Shown piece after piece: positions 1-8,113 of a stretch of 64,000 nucleotides of DNA. The translations under genes and the position numbers were made by a program. Where the stretch lies: positions 1-64,000 of the forward strand of contig NZ_BSPP01000001.1 in NCBI RefSeq assembly GCF_030161095.1, in the 5' to 3' direction. Origin of the DNA: Cypionkella aquatica (lineage in GTDB: Bacteria > Pseudomonadota > Alphaproteobacteria > Rhodobacterales > Rhodobacteraceae). The notes under the pieces are model-generated. The model searched no databases, was not told where the DNA came from, and saw only the letters and a list, made by a program, of their open reading frames with translations. How positions within the stretch are numbered: position 1 is the first letter of the stretch; the number at the start of each line of letters is the position of its first letter.

Positions 1-49
1 ATTGCCTTCGAACAGCAGCAGAAACAGAAACTGCGAGGCGTCTAGCAAA

Positions 50-163
50 CTAGGGGCTATTTAATTGGCAGCGCCAGTATTCGAGGGCGGACTTGGAATA
101 GTTGAGGTGTTCGGCAGCTTGTGCCGTATCGAGAAACGGGTCGTCACTTTGAGTGTCGCGCAT
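50..163 (-). pseudogene. Truncated helix-turn-helix (excisionase/AlpA-like) protein, 37 codons
   Basis: An ATG at 163 with an AGGGAGA ribosome site about 8 bases upstream opens a 37-residue frame that stops at 50-52. The residues ...FLDTAQAAEHLNYSKSALEYWR look like the start of the small helix-turn-helix proteins (excisionase or AlpA type) that accompany integrases: a turn followed by a recognition helix ending in Tyr-Trp-Arg. Family members normally run about 60-75 residues with a basic wing after the Trp-Arg; here a TAG cuts the protein before the wing. It lies 245 bases downstream of the integrase on the same strand. Truncation by an indel or stop is inferred; a genuinely short protein is possible. 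Confidence 0.45.
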
Positions 164-408
164 AGAGAGCATCTCCCTCTTGAGGGTTAGCTGCTAGTGG
201 GCTGCGCGTTGTGACCCCATCCTCTCCCCTGACTGCTTTCACCCACTCTGGCCCTTTCGGGCGCGCGTTATTGGTTCCACAGCACATTCAGGTTCGCCGT
301 GACAGCGCAGCTTCTTCGCGTCGAGGGTTGTCAGCGCGGAGGAAGCAATAAGAAGCAAGTTAGGAAGCATTCCATCACTTTGCAAGTGTCAAAGCGGGTA
401 ATGTTCTT

Positions 409-1494
409 TTAAATCAGACCCCTGCGTTTAAACGCAGTGACGATCTGCTCCATTGGTTCGCGCAACTTGTCATGCCCGACGACGATATACCGCGCGCCTG
501 TGACGGACGTTGGGGTATGGTTGAGGAGCCGTCCGACGACTTCCTCAAACAGGCCAGCCTCGGTCGTGGCGAAGGTTGTGAAGGTGCGCCGATGGTCATG
601 AGCAGACCAGCCGATGCGCGTAGGGGCGCGCAAGTGGACGGCATGGCGCGTGCCGTGAAAGACATACTCCGACTTGTAAGCCTTCATCGGTTCGAGGATC
701 GCGTGATGTTCGGGCAGCAGGGGCAGGTTGAAAGCGCGACCGTTTTTCGTCTCGGGCAGGTGCAGGTGGTCGCCGTGGATTTGATCCCACCGCAGGGTCA
801 TCGCCTCTGACGACCGCAAGCCCGTGGTCAGCAAGAAGCGATAGAAGGCGGCGTGGACGGGGTTTTCGAGGGCATCGACGGCCTTCTTCCATGCGTCAAG
901 GTCCGTGATGATCCGCTGCGACGGAGGCTCAGGATACCACTCAATCGCGACCGTCGGGCATTCGGGCAGGTCATATGTGCGTCGGGCATGATTCCAGATC
1001 GACCGGAAGGATTTCAGGACGTGGTTCGCGCCGCGTTCGCCCAACTTGGCAATGCGGCTGTGAGCGGCAACGCAGTCGGCTTTGGTGATTTCGTCAATGG
1101 GCCGCTTGAGCCATGCTTTCAGATGGACGTCGATCTGTCGTTGAACGACGGATTTGTTGTGATCGGAGCGCAGCTTTGGGCGGGCGAGGTAGTCTTTGGT
1201 CGCGTCAGCCAGCGTCGGCGTCTTCGCGGCACGCAGGCGCTTTGCTACAGCCCCTGACGCGTAGTCGGCGACGAGCAAGGATGCCTCGTGCCGCGCGTCT
1301 GCTACTCGCGTCTCGGGCCAAGTGCCCAACTTCGTGCGAACCGTTTTGCCCTTCGAGTCCTTCTGGTAGTAGAAGGTCTTCGTCGTCTTGCCCGTGAACA
1401 GGCCGAAACCCTTGATTTCGGTGTCCCACAGCTTCGCGTCAGGCGGGGCCGCCTTCACGGTGGTCTCGGTCAACTTGACCTTCTGGCTTTCCAT
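409..1494 (-). CDS. Tyrosine recombinase (integrase) of an integrated element
   Basis: A 361-residue site-specific tyrosine recombinase. The N-terminal 90 residues match the DUF4102-like arm-binding region of P4-type integrases, followed by a core-binding SAM-like domain (about 93-185) and a catalytic domain. The catalytic set is visible: Arg227 in TTGLRSSE, Lys250, His299 and Arg302 in HDHRR, His326 in LLNH and the nucleophile Tyr336 in GARY. The ATG at 1494 has AAGGA about 11 bases upstream. Its 5' end is about 130 bases from a broken tRNA-Gly gene (1627-1663), the expected arrangement for an integrase next to its attachment site. The element continues leftward out of the window, so its cargo cannot be read. 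Confidence 0.93.
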   Translation of the reverse strand: MESQKVKLTETTVKAAPPDAKLWDTEIKGFGLFTGKTTKTFYYQKDSKGKTVRTKLGTWPETRVADARHEASLLVADYASGAVAKRLRAAKTPTLADATKDYLARPKLRSDHNKSVVQRQIDVHLKAWLKRPIDEITKADCVAAHSRIAKLGERGANHVLKSFRSIWNHARRTYDLPECPTVAIEWYPEPPSQRIITDLDAWKKAVDALENPVHAAFYRFLLTTGLRSSEAMTLRWDQIHGDHLHLPETKNGRAFNLPLLPEHHAILEPMKAYKSEYVFHGTRHAVHLRAPTRIGWSAHDHRRTFTTFATTEAGLFEEVVGRLLNHTPTSVTGARYIVVGHDKLREPMEQIVTAFKRRGLI

Positions 1495-1626
1495 CGCTGA
1501 TCATCCTTTTTGCAGGCGTTCTGTAGTTGGCGCTTTGCAACGCGCTCGGATGAACAATGGTGGTTTTTTCAATGATTTCAACCGCGTTGGGACGGCTTCA
1601 AACATGCTGTGGGGGAACGCGTATGG

Positions 1627-1663
1627 TTGGGAAGCTGCTGCTCTACCATTGAGCTACACCCGC
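1627..1663 (-). pseudogene. 5' half of tRNA-Gly(CCC), truncated at the anticodon loop; probable att junction
   Basis: Read on the minus strand, the segment starts with GCGGGTGTAGCTCAATGGTA, the acceptor 5' strand and D arm of a bacterial tRNA-Gly, and continues to the anticodon loop TTCCCAA (anticodon CCC). Beyond the loop the sequence no longer pairs with the 5' anticodon strand, and no T arm or CACCCGC 3' acceptor strand follows. The gene is therefore broken at the anticodon loop, a known crossover point of tRNA-targeting integrases, and the integrase gene begins about 130 bases beyond the break. The 3' half presumably sits at the far end of the element, outside the window. Confidence 0.75.
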
Positions 1664-1678
1664 GATGCGGCTTGGATT

Positions 1679-1724
1679 ATGCCAGCCGCGCCATAAGGTC
1701 AAGGTGATTTGGCGCGGCTGGCAT
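1679..1724. terminator. Perfect 15-bp inverted repeat after the VWA gene
   Basis: Positions 1679-1693 and 1710-1724 are exact reverse complements (ATGCCAGCCGCGCCA and its complement) around a 16-base loop. The hairpin begins 5 bases beyond the VWA stop codon and ends 16 bases before the tRNA-Gly fragment. There is no T-run on the minus side, so it may be a Rho-assisted terminator or an mRNA 3'-end stabiliser rather than an intrinsic terminator. Confidence 0.5.
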
Positions 1725-1728
1725 GTGC

Positions 1729-3390
1729 TTAGGGCACATTGATCTCTGTACGCTCGCCTGGTTTGACGCTGGCGGGGGTTTCGGTTTCGATCTCGCCCTT
1801 TTTGGTGACGATGGTGTAATCGCCGCCGGGCAGGGTGGTCTGGTCTTCGGCGTTGAAATCGTGGAACACCGATTTGCGGTCGCCGTTGATGTCCTTTTTG
1901 GCCGAATATATCTCGACCTCGGTGGCACCGGCGGCAGTAAAGGCCAGAACGCCTGCGTCGAGGATCACCGCAACATCGGTGCGCGCGCCGGCTTTGATGC
2001 TGAAGGGCACCTCGGCCGAAGCCGCGTCAAGCTCGACATATGCAATGTAGTCGCCGGGTGAAAGTTTGATCTGATTGCCGGTGCCGTAGGCGGTGTTCAG
2101 GGTTTCACGGCTGCCGTCGATGCTTTTCTTTGCCGAGCGGATGGCGACCTGATGCGCGTTGCCCTCTATCAGCATGCCCTCCACATAATACCCCTCAATC
2201 GCGGCGAGGCCGACTTCGATGATCTCGTCGCGCTCCAGCAACTGGCCGGGGGTTAGGGTCAAGGTTGTGGTCTGGCTGGCAAGGCCAAGGCCTGCGGTCA
2301 GCGTCACCTCGCCCGCAGGCAGATAGACCCGCGTGTCGCCGAAGTAGGTGGTGTTGACGCCCGAGGTGGTGGCAAAGTTCAAGCTGGCCTCGGGTTCGAC
2401 GGCGCCATCTGCGGTGCCTTTGGGATGCAGGATCACGCGGGCAGCATTGAAGTTGACCTCCGGTGCGCTGAGCGTATCAGCGGTGATCGTGATGTCGGTG
2501 CTGGTGGTCGCGGAATCCAGCGTGGCAATCAGGCGGTAATTGCCGGGTTCGATATAGCCTTTGAAATTATTGTATTCGGTGGTGGAGCGGTCGCCGGTGC
2601 TGCCATCGGCATTGATCGCATTAAGCTCCCAGTTCACTTGCGAATTGTCATCTGGCTTTGCGACGCCGGGGGCCAACAATGCTTTGGGTGCGAAGTTGAT
2701 TTCCAACTGGGCTGGTTTGGCGGGTTCTGGCGCGGGTACAGGTTCTGGGGCGGGCACCGGGGCGGGTGTTGAGATCACGGTGCTTTGCAGCGCAAGCGTC
2801 AGACTGTCGAGATCGTCAGCGGTGATGTATTGGCCGCCGGTATCTTCGGCAAGGCAGGCGACTTGTTTGCCCTCGTCCTTGGTCAGGCCAAACCCTACCA
2901 CATGCGCGGTGAAATCGACGCCCGAAGATTCGAGGTCGCGCGCCAAAGCACAAGGGTCGCCTTCGCAGGTTTCAATGCCATCGGTGATCAGCACGACGGT
3001 GGCTTTTTCTTCGGTGGAGTGAAGCTCGTTTGCGGCGCGGCGCACGGCTTCGGTCAGCGGCGTCTTGCCCAAGAACTGCATCTTGGCTGCGGCATCCGAG
3101 ATCGCTTGCGCCGTGCCAGTGGCTGGGGCGACAAGGGTTTCAATGTCGTCGCAGGCCCCTTTTGAGCGGTGGCCATAGGCGATCAGGCCCAGTTCGGTAT
3201 CGCTGGGGATGGTTTTCAGCACTTCGGCCAATGCCTCGCGTGCGATTTCAAGTTTGGGTTTGCCGTCGATCTGGCCCCACATCGAGCCTGATCCATCCAG
3301 AACGATGATGGTGCGGCCATCGGCATGGGCAAGTGCTGGCAGGCAGAACAGCGCGCAAACAAGGGCGCGCAAGGTTGATAAAAGTCGCAT
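1729..3390 (-). CDS. Secreted von Willebrand factor A domain protein
   Basis: A 553-residue exported protein. The start at 3390 is preferred over an upstream in-frame codon at 3507 because it gives a clean signal peptide (residues 1-23, cut after AHA) and has AAGGA upstream. The VWA domain occupies about residues 26-215 with an intact metal-ion site, Asp32-x-Ser34-x-Ser36 in DGSGSMWG, and ITDGIETC as the later metal-binding loop. A Pro-Ala-Glu linker (PVPAPEP repeats) leads to about 330 residues of beta-rich modules; two carry the same SAKK-x-I-(D/N)-G ... PGDY pattern and look like an internal duplication. The partner or ligand is unknown. It is followed by a strong hairpin, and preceded by the fasciclin gene and its terminator. 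Confidence 0.85.
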   Translation of the reverse strand: MRLLSTLRALVCALFCLPALAHADGRTIIVLDGSGSMWGQIDGKPKLEIAREALAEVLKTIPSDTELGLIAYGHRSKGACDDIETLVAPATGTAQAISDAAAKMQFLGKTPLTEAVRRAANELHSTEEKATVVLITDGIETCEGDPCALARDLESSGVDFTAHVVGFGLTKDEGKQVACLAEDTGGQYITADDLDSLTLALQSTVISTPAPVPAPEPVPAPEPAKPAQLEINFAPKALLAPGVAKPDDNSQVNWELNAINADGSTGDRSTTEYNNFKGYIEPGNYRLIATLDSATTSTDITITADTLSAPEVNFNAARVILHPKGTADGAVEPEASLNFATTSGVNTTYFGDTRVYLPAGEVTLTAGLGLASQTTTLTLTPGQLLERDEIIEVGLAAIEGYYVEGMLIEGNAHQVAIRSAKKSIDGSRETLNTAYGTGNQIKLSPGDYIAYVELDAASAEVPFSIKAGARTDVAVILDAGVLAFTAAGATEVEIYSAKKDINGDRKSVFHDFNAEDQTTLPGGDYTIVTKKGEIETETPASVKPGERTEINVP

Positions 3391-3482
3391 CAGAAGAATC
3401 CTTAAAACAAAGTCCAATGCCGAAAGAGTAGCGAAGCTGTGACAAAACGCAAAGCACAGCTTTAAGCCTGCGCAGAAACGCA

Positions 3483-3514
3483 AAGGGTCTTGCAGATTGC
3501 TCTGCAAGACCCTT
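3483..3514 (-). terminator. Strong hairpin downstream of the fasciclin gene
   Basis: A perfect 14-bp stem (3483-3496 with 3501-3514) closes a TTGC loop; on the minus strand it is followed by a short TTTGCG stretch. It lies between the fasciclin gene (ending at 3615) and the VWA gene (starting at 3390), so it should separate the two transcripts. Confidence 0.65.
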
Positions 3515-3614
3515 CCGCTGGACAGATTAAAGTGGGGACTTTGAAAAAATCAGTCCAGCGTCTGCTGTGGCAATCTGCGGTCCACTGGGAGGTCCGTGGC
3601 AGATCGCCAGTGCA

Positions 3615-4175
3615 TTACATTTTCGGCAGCATCACAGTGTCGATAACGTGGATGACGCCGTTCGACTGCTTGACATCGGCCTGGGTGACAGTTGCCACGT
3701 TGCCCATCTCATCGGTCAGCTTGATCATGTCGCCTTCGTAGGTGGCTTGCAGGGTGCAGCCGCCCAGCGTCGGCACCGGGTGCGTGCCTTTGTCATCCGC
3801 GATCATGCCTTTGAGGGCGTCAGACATCACTTCTTTGCCGACCACGTGGCAGGTCAGGATTTTCACGAGCGTGTCTTTGTTTTCCGGCTTCAGCAGGGTT
3901 TCAACGGTGCCAGCGGGCAGTTTCGCAAAGGCGTCGTTGGTGGGCGCGAAGACGGTGAACGGGCCAGCGCCCGAAAGGGTTTCGGCCAGACCAGCAGCGG
4001 TCACAGCGGCAACCAAAGTGGTGTGGTCTTTCGAGTTCACAGCGTTTTCAACGATGTTTTTCTCGGGGAACATTTCAGCACCACCGACCATCGGGTTTTC
4101 GGCCAAAGCCATGCCCGAAGAGAGCGCCAGAAACGCGGTTGCCATTGCGGCTTTGACCATACGGGAAGCGTTCAT
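3615..4175 (-). CDS. Exported fasciclin (FAS1) domain protein
   Basis: A 186-residue protein with a signal peptide (residues 1-25, AxA cleavage motif ALA) and a single FAS1 domain. The FAS1 signatures are the H1 motif [14 protein letters not shown], the central CHVV segment and the C-terminal H2-like [10 protein letters not shown]. The ATG at 4175 has AGAGG 8 bases upstream; an in-frame start at 4220 would spoil the signal peptide. FAS1 proteins are adhesion or envelope proteins. The gene follows an ECF sigma/anti-sigma pair on the same strand, separated by a terminator, which suggests it may be a target of that sigma factor (see findings). Confidence 0.92.
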   Translation of the reverse strand: MNASRMVKAAMATAFLALSSGMALAENPMVGGAEMFPEKNIVENAVNSKDHTTLVAAVTAAGLAETLSGAGPFTVFAPTNDAFAKLPAGTVETLLKPENKDTLVKILTCHVVGKEVMSDALKGMIADDKGTHPVPTLGGCTLQATYEGDMIKLTDEMGNVATVTQADVKQSNGVIHVIDTVMLPKM

Positions 4176-4235
4176 TGTGTTACCTCTTGTTGGTTGACGG
4201 GCAAGACAGCCTTGCCTCATGGTGAAGTAACGAAA

Positions 4236-4263
4236 CGGGCGGCTGAAAAGTTTCAGCCGCCCG
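4236..4263. terminator. Bidirectional-type terminator between anti-sigma and fasciclin genes
   Basis: CGGGCGGCTGAAA at 4236-4248 pairs with 4251-4263 over 13 bases. On the plus side it is followed by a run of ten T; on the minus side by TTTCGTT. No plus-strand gene precedes it, so its likely job is to end the minus-strand sigma/anti-sigma transcript before the fasciclin gene. Confidence 0.7.
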
Positions 4264-4320
4264 AATTTTTTTTTTGATTATTTTTGTAGCTGTTCGATTT
4301 GCGCGGTCATGTCACCGCTG

Positions 4321-4980
4321 TCAGATCTCTGCGAGCGGTCCTGCGGCAACGATTGGCCCGGTTGGCTTGCCATCCGGCCCGCCGCCTTTCGGTTCTAGCG
4401 TGATCGCCAGTACATAGCCCGCTGCGGCTTTCGGGGCAGGGATGGTGACCGAGGCTTGGCTGAGCACCCCTAAGGAGACCGGGGCCTTATCGCCTTCAAT
4501 GATCCACAGTTCGTAATCCTTGCCCGCCTCGGCATCCGTCCCAGCCACACGGGTGAGCGTCAACTGATCGCCAGCGATGGCTGCGGTGTAGCGCAGGGGC
4601 GAGGCTTCGGCGGACATCTCGGCGGTCATTGTGGGCGCGGGCGGGGCAGGTGGCGGAAGCATCATGAAGGCAGCGGCACCGATGGCGGCAGCAGTCACAG
4701 CGCCACCGATCCAAGCAAGCCAGCGGCTTGGTTTGGCGGTGGCTTGCGGGAACAGACGCGCCTCGATCTGCGGCAAAAGGTTTGGGGCCGGGGCCTCGGC
4801 ATAGTCGTCGTTCAGATCCGCGAGCCGATTTTGCCAGTCGTTTACCAACGCCGCAAAAGCTGGATCGCGGCGCAGGCGGCTCTCTGCGGCGCTGCGCTCG
4901 GCCAGATCGAGCGTGCCCAGCACATATTCAGCGGCCAAGGCTTCATCTTCGGGTAGATCAAAGGCGGGAGTGCTGGTCAT
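4321..4980 (-). CDS. Anti-sigma factor, RskA/ChrR-like membrane type
   Basis: A 219-residue anti-sigma factor. The N-terminal cytoplasmic sigma-binding region (about 1-80) carries the typical AAEYVLGTLDLAER start and lacks the zinc-binding HxxxCxxC of ZAS proteins. One transmembrane segment spans about residues 87-108, followed by an alanine/proline-rich stretch and an RskA-type C-terminal domain with YELWIIEG and VLAITLEPKGG motifs, which would face the periplasm. The start ATG at 4980 overlaps the sigma-factor stop in an ATGA, so translation is coupled; GGAG lies just upstream. It should hold the upstream-encoded ECF factor inactive until an envelope signal arrives. Confidence 0.9.
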   Translation of the reverse strand: MTSTPAFDLPEDEALAAEYVLGTLDLAERSAAESRLRRDPAFAALVNDWQNRLADLNDDYAEAPAPNLLPQIEARLFPQATAKPSRWLAWIGGAVTAAAIGAAAFMMLPPPAPPAPTMTAEMSAEASPLRYTAAIAGDQLTLTRVAGTDAEAGKDYELWIIEGDKAPVSLGVLSQASVTIPAPKAAAGYVLAITLEPKGGGPDGKPTGPIVAAGPLAEI

Positions 4981-5519
4981 TGCTCCATGCACTCCTTCAG
5001 TTTCAGCAGGCTGCGGCGCAGCCAGGTGCGCATGGTGTTCAGCGGCACATCGAACTGCGCCGCAAGGTCAATGTAGGACGTGCCGGTCAGGTATGCACCA
5101 CGCAGGGCGGCAGCTTTCTCGACCTCTAAAGTGTCGAAACATTGATTGATGCGCTTGGCCTCACCCACGGCAATCAGGCGGTTTTCGGCCCGCGGTGTGG
5201 TGTCGATCACCGCGTTCATCGCGTCTTCATCATCGGCTTGCGTTTCTCGCCGTGCCCGCAGACGGTCAATCGCATGGTTGCGTGCGAGGGCGATCAGCCA
5301 GGTCATGCCACGGCCTTTATCGGCTTCATACCGATTTGCCCGCAGCCATACTCTGGTAAACACCTCTTGCAACGCATCCTCCGCTTCTGCCCGGTTTCCC
5401 AAGATACGCAAGAGCACGCCCATAAGTTTCGCAGAGGCATTGGAATATATGGAGCGAAACGCCGCGCGGTCTTGCGCGGCGATCTTTCCAAGCAAATCAG
5501 CAATCGGATCATCCATCAT
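4977..5519 (-). CDS. ECF-family RNA polymerase sigma factor
   Basis: A 180-residue sigma factor with region 2 (about 28-95, including ILGNRAEAEDALQEVFTRVW and the MTWLIALARNHAIDRLR core-binding/-10 segment) and region 4 (about 120-175, with a helix-turn-helix around YIDLAAQFDVPLNTMRTWLRRSL). The gene overlaps the downstream anti-sigma gene by 4 bases. Two adjacent ATG codons (5519 and 5516) are possible starts and neither has a strong ribosome site. It belongs to the SigK/RskA-like pairing by context. Confidence 0.93.
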   Translation of the reverse strand: MMDDPIADLLGKIAAQDRAAFRSIYSNASAKLMGVLLRILGNRAEAEDALQEVFTRVWLRANRYEADKGRGMTWLIALARNHAIDRLRARRETQADDEDAMNAVIDTTPRAENRLIAVGEAKRINQCFDTLEVEKAAALRGAYLTGTSYIDLAAQFDVPLNTMRTWLRRSLLKLKECMEQ

Positions 5520-5581
5520 GCACGCAACTTAGGGGCTGTGCGCGATAGGTCAAGGGTGCCTGAATGGAGGCCGACCTGCCC

Positions 5582-7639
5582 TTAACCACGCCTGCGCCGA
5601 CCGCCTGCGCCGCCCGAACCAGAGGTGTTGAAGCTGACCTGTGGCAGGGTGACGATTTTCGACAACTCGGGGAAGGTATCGACTGCGTTCGGGATGGCGC
5701 TGGCATTGACAAAATGCTCTTGAAAGCGCGGCTCGATGGCGGTTTCGACCTTGTGGATCTGATGCACGGTGGCCTCGATATAGTCGCGCGCGGCCACATT
5801 GCACAAAGCGATGCGCGCGCCGGTGCCTGCGGCATTGCCGGCGCTGATCACCTTATCCAGTGCAACATCCGGGATCATGCCCAGAACCATCGCGTGTTTC
5901 GGGCTGATATGTGCGCCAAATGCCCCTGCCAGCACCACCTTTTCCACGGTTTCAATCTGCATCTCGTCCATCAACAGCTTGGCCCCGGCGTAAAGGGCGG
6001 CTTTTGCCAGCTGAATGGCGCGGATATCGCCCTGAGTCACGGTGATCAGCGGGCCGCCATTGGCGGTGCCGTCATGCAGCACATAGGAATGGGTGCGGCC
6101 TTCGGCGATGCAGCGGGTGGTGCCGGTTTGATCGGCACTCCCGATCAGGCCGCCTTGATCGACCAGGCCCGCCATCCGCATCTCGGCCACAGCCTCAATG
6201 ATGCCCGAGCCACAGATGCCAGTGATGCCGCTGTTGCTGGTGGCTGCGACAAAGCCCGGATCGGAGGACCACAGATCGCTGCCAATGACCCGGAAGCGCG
6301 CCTCCTTGGTTTCAGGATCAATTTCCACCCGTTCAATCGCGCCGGGCGCCGCACGTTGGCCAGACGAGATTTGCGCGCCTTCAAAGGCGGGACCGGTGGG
6401 GGAAGAACAGGCCAGCACGCGCGACTCGTTGCCGAGCAGCAGTTCGGCATTGGTGCCCACATCGACGATGAGCACCATTTCTTTTGATTTGTTCGGCTCT
6501 TCCGACAAAGCCACCGCCGCACAATCGGCCCCAACATGGCCTGCGATACAGGGCAGAATGTACACGCGGGCTGCGGGGTTGACCGCTTTGATGTCCAGAT
6601 CAGCGGCGTCCAGCACCAGCGACCCCGAGGTGGCCAGCGCGAACGGGGCTTGGCCGAGTTCCACCGGATCAATCCCCAGCAGCAAGTGGTGCATCACCGG
6701 GTTGCAGACAAAGGTGATCTCGTAAATTGAGGTCGGCACGATTTTGGCCTCGGTCGCAATTGCCTGCACCAGACCATTCAACGCGGTGCGCACGGCGGCG
6801 GTCATTTCAACGTCGCCGCCGGGGTTCATCATCGCGTAGCTGACGCGGCTCATCAGGTCTTCGCCAAAGCGGATCTGCGGGTTCATCACGCCGCTTGAGG
6901 CCAGTACGCTGCCGTCGTGCAAGTCGCACAGATGTGCGGCTATGGTGGTCGAGCCCAAGTCGATCGCCAGCCCATAAAGTTTGCCTTCATGGAAGCCCGG
7001 CCAGATATCAAGGATGCGGTGGCGCGCGTCGTGGTTGCCCTTGTGCAGGGCGACCGTCACGCTCCAGTTGCCCTTGCGCAAAGCTGGTTGCAAGCGGCGC
7101 AGGATCGGCAGTTCAGCGGCAACTTCGCCCACGCCCCATTGCTGTTGCAGGGCTGTCACCAGTCGCTCAAAGTCGCCTGTGGGTTCGTGCATGTCAGGCT
7201 CGGCCACTTCGACGTAAAGCGCGCGGGTGGCGGGATCCATCACGATGTCGCGCTGCGAGGCGGATTTGCGGATCACCTGCTTGTGGACCTGAGATTCCGG
7301 CGGCACGTCGATCACCACGTCACCCATCACCTTGGCCTGACAGCCCAGACGGCGGCCATCAATCATGCCGCGCTTGGTTTTGTAACGCTCTTCCACCGCG
7401 TTCCAGTCGGTCAGCGCATCGGCCTCGACTGTCACACCATGCTTTGAAAACTCGCCATAGCCCGGCGTGATCTGGCATTTCGAGCAAATGCCGCGCCCGC
7501 CACATACCGAATCCAGATCGACCCCCAATTGCCGCGCTGCGGTCAGCACGGGCGTGCCAAGCGCAAAGCGGCCGCGCTTGCCCGAAGGCGTGAAGATCAC
7601 CAGAGCATCTTCTGTCGGGGTGTGTGTGGTGTCGGTCAT
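5582..7639 (-). CDS. 2Fe-2S/ASKHA protein (DUF4445, RamA-like corrinoid reductive activator)
   Basis: A 685-residue protein with an N-terminal plant-type ferredoxin domain whose ligands are Cys46, Cys52, Cys55 and Cys100, then a linker and a long ASKHA (actin/Hsp70-fold) ATPase region with LAIDLGSTTIAAHLCDL and IVDVGTNAEL phosphate motifs. Known relatives use ATP and the Fe-S centre to reduce Co(II) in corrinoid methyltransferase systems back to Co(I). The ATG at 7639 has GAGG upstream and lies 12 bases after the cupin gene, indicating an operon. No corrinoid protein or methyltransferase gene is present in this window, so the partner must be elsewhere. Confidence 0.88.
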   Translation of the reverse strand: MTDTTHTPTEDALVIFTPSGKRGRFALGTPVLTAARQLGVDLDSVCGGRGICSKCQITPGYGEFSKHGVTVEADALTDWNAVEERYKTKRGMIDGRRLGCQAKVMGDVVIDVPPESQVHKQVIRKSASQRDIVMDPATRALYVEVAEPDMHEPTGDFERLVTALQQQWGVGEVAAELPILRRLQPALRKGNWSVTVALHKGNHDARHRILDIWPGFHEGKLYGLAIDLGSTTIAAHLCDLHDGSVLASSGVMNPQIRFGEDLMSRVSYAMMNPGGDVEMTAAVRTALNGLVQAIATEAKIVPTSIYEITFVCNPVMHHLLLGIDPVELGQAPFALATSGSLVLDAADLDIKAVNPAARVYILPCIAGHVGADCAAVALSEEPNKSKEMVLIVDVGTNAELLLGNESRVLACSSPTGPAFEGAQISSGQRAAPGAIERVEIDPETKEARFRVIGSDLWSSDPGFVAATSNSGITGICGSGIIEAVAEMRMAGLVDQGGLIGSADQTGTTRCIAEGRTHSYVLHDGTANGGPLITVTQGDIRAIQLAKAALYAGAKLLMDEMQIETVEKVVLAGAFGAHISPKHAMVLGMIPDVALDKVISAGNAAGTGARIALCNVAARDYIEATVHQIHKVETAIEPRFQEHFVNASAIPNAVDTFPELSKIVTLPQVSFNTSGSGGAGGRRRRG

Positions 7640-7651
7640 GTAGTCCTCGGA

Positions 7652-8026
7652 TCAGACGAACGTATAAGAGACATCGGCAAAGCTGTCGGTGGCGAAAGTG
7701 TAGAACCAGCGCACTGATTGATGCGCGGCCAACACTCCATGCACGGCGGCGCCGGGAATGAAAAGAGCAACGCCGGGTTTCAGCCGATGCAGCACGCCGT
7801 CGATGCTGACATCGACCTCGCCCTCAAGGCCGAAATACAGCTCGGGTTGCGGATGGGAGTGGAGCGCGAACGTGTCGCCAGCCGCCATGATGGCTATGCC
7901 GCAGACGAGGCTGTCTGTCGCTGTGACATCGCCAGAGATCAGGGTTTTCCATTGGATGCTGCCCCGCGCGGGGTCGGCCCAAGCCTCGGCTGACAGGTTC
8001 GATTGATCGACCATAACTGCGGTCAT
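7652..8026 (-). CDS. Small cupin-domain protein
   Basis: A 124-residue single-cupin protein. The metal-binding cupin motif 1 appears as HSHPQPELYFGLEGE and motif 2 as PGAAVHGV. The start at 8026 is chosen for its AAGGGGGG ribosome site; a longer in-frame form from 8095 lacks one. It directly precedes the RamA-like gene. Small metal-binding cupins of this size include sugar-phosphate-binding proteins and DMSP lyases of marine Rhodobacterales, but the sequence does not allow a specific assignment; co-transcription hints at a role in one-carbon or methylated-compound metabolism. Confidence 0.8.
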   Translation of the reverse strand: MTAVMVDQSNLSAEAWADPARGSIQWKTLISGDVTATDSLVCGIAIMAAGDTFALHSHPQPELYFGLEGEVDVSIDGVLHRLKPGVALFIPGAAVHGVLAAHQSVRWFYTFATDSFADVSYTFV

Positions 8027-8113
8027 GAAGCCCCCCTTGCATCCTGAGATGAGTCTAAGCTGCATCCGCGCGCCCGCGATGCCTGTTCGCGGCATTGCAG
8101 GGTCGGTCTGCGG

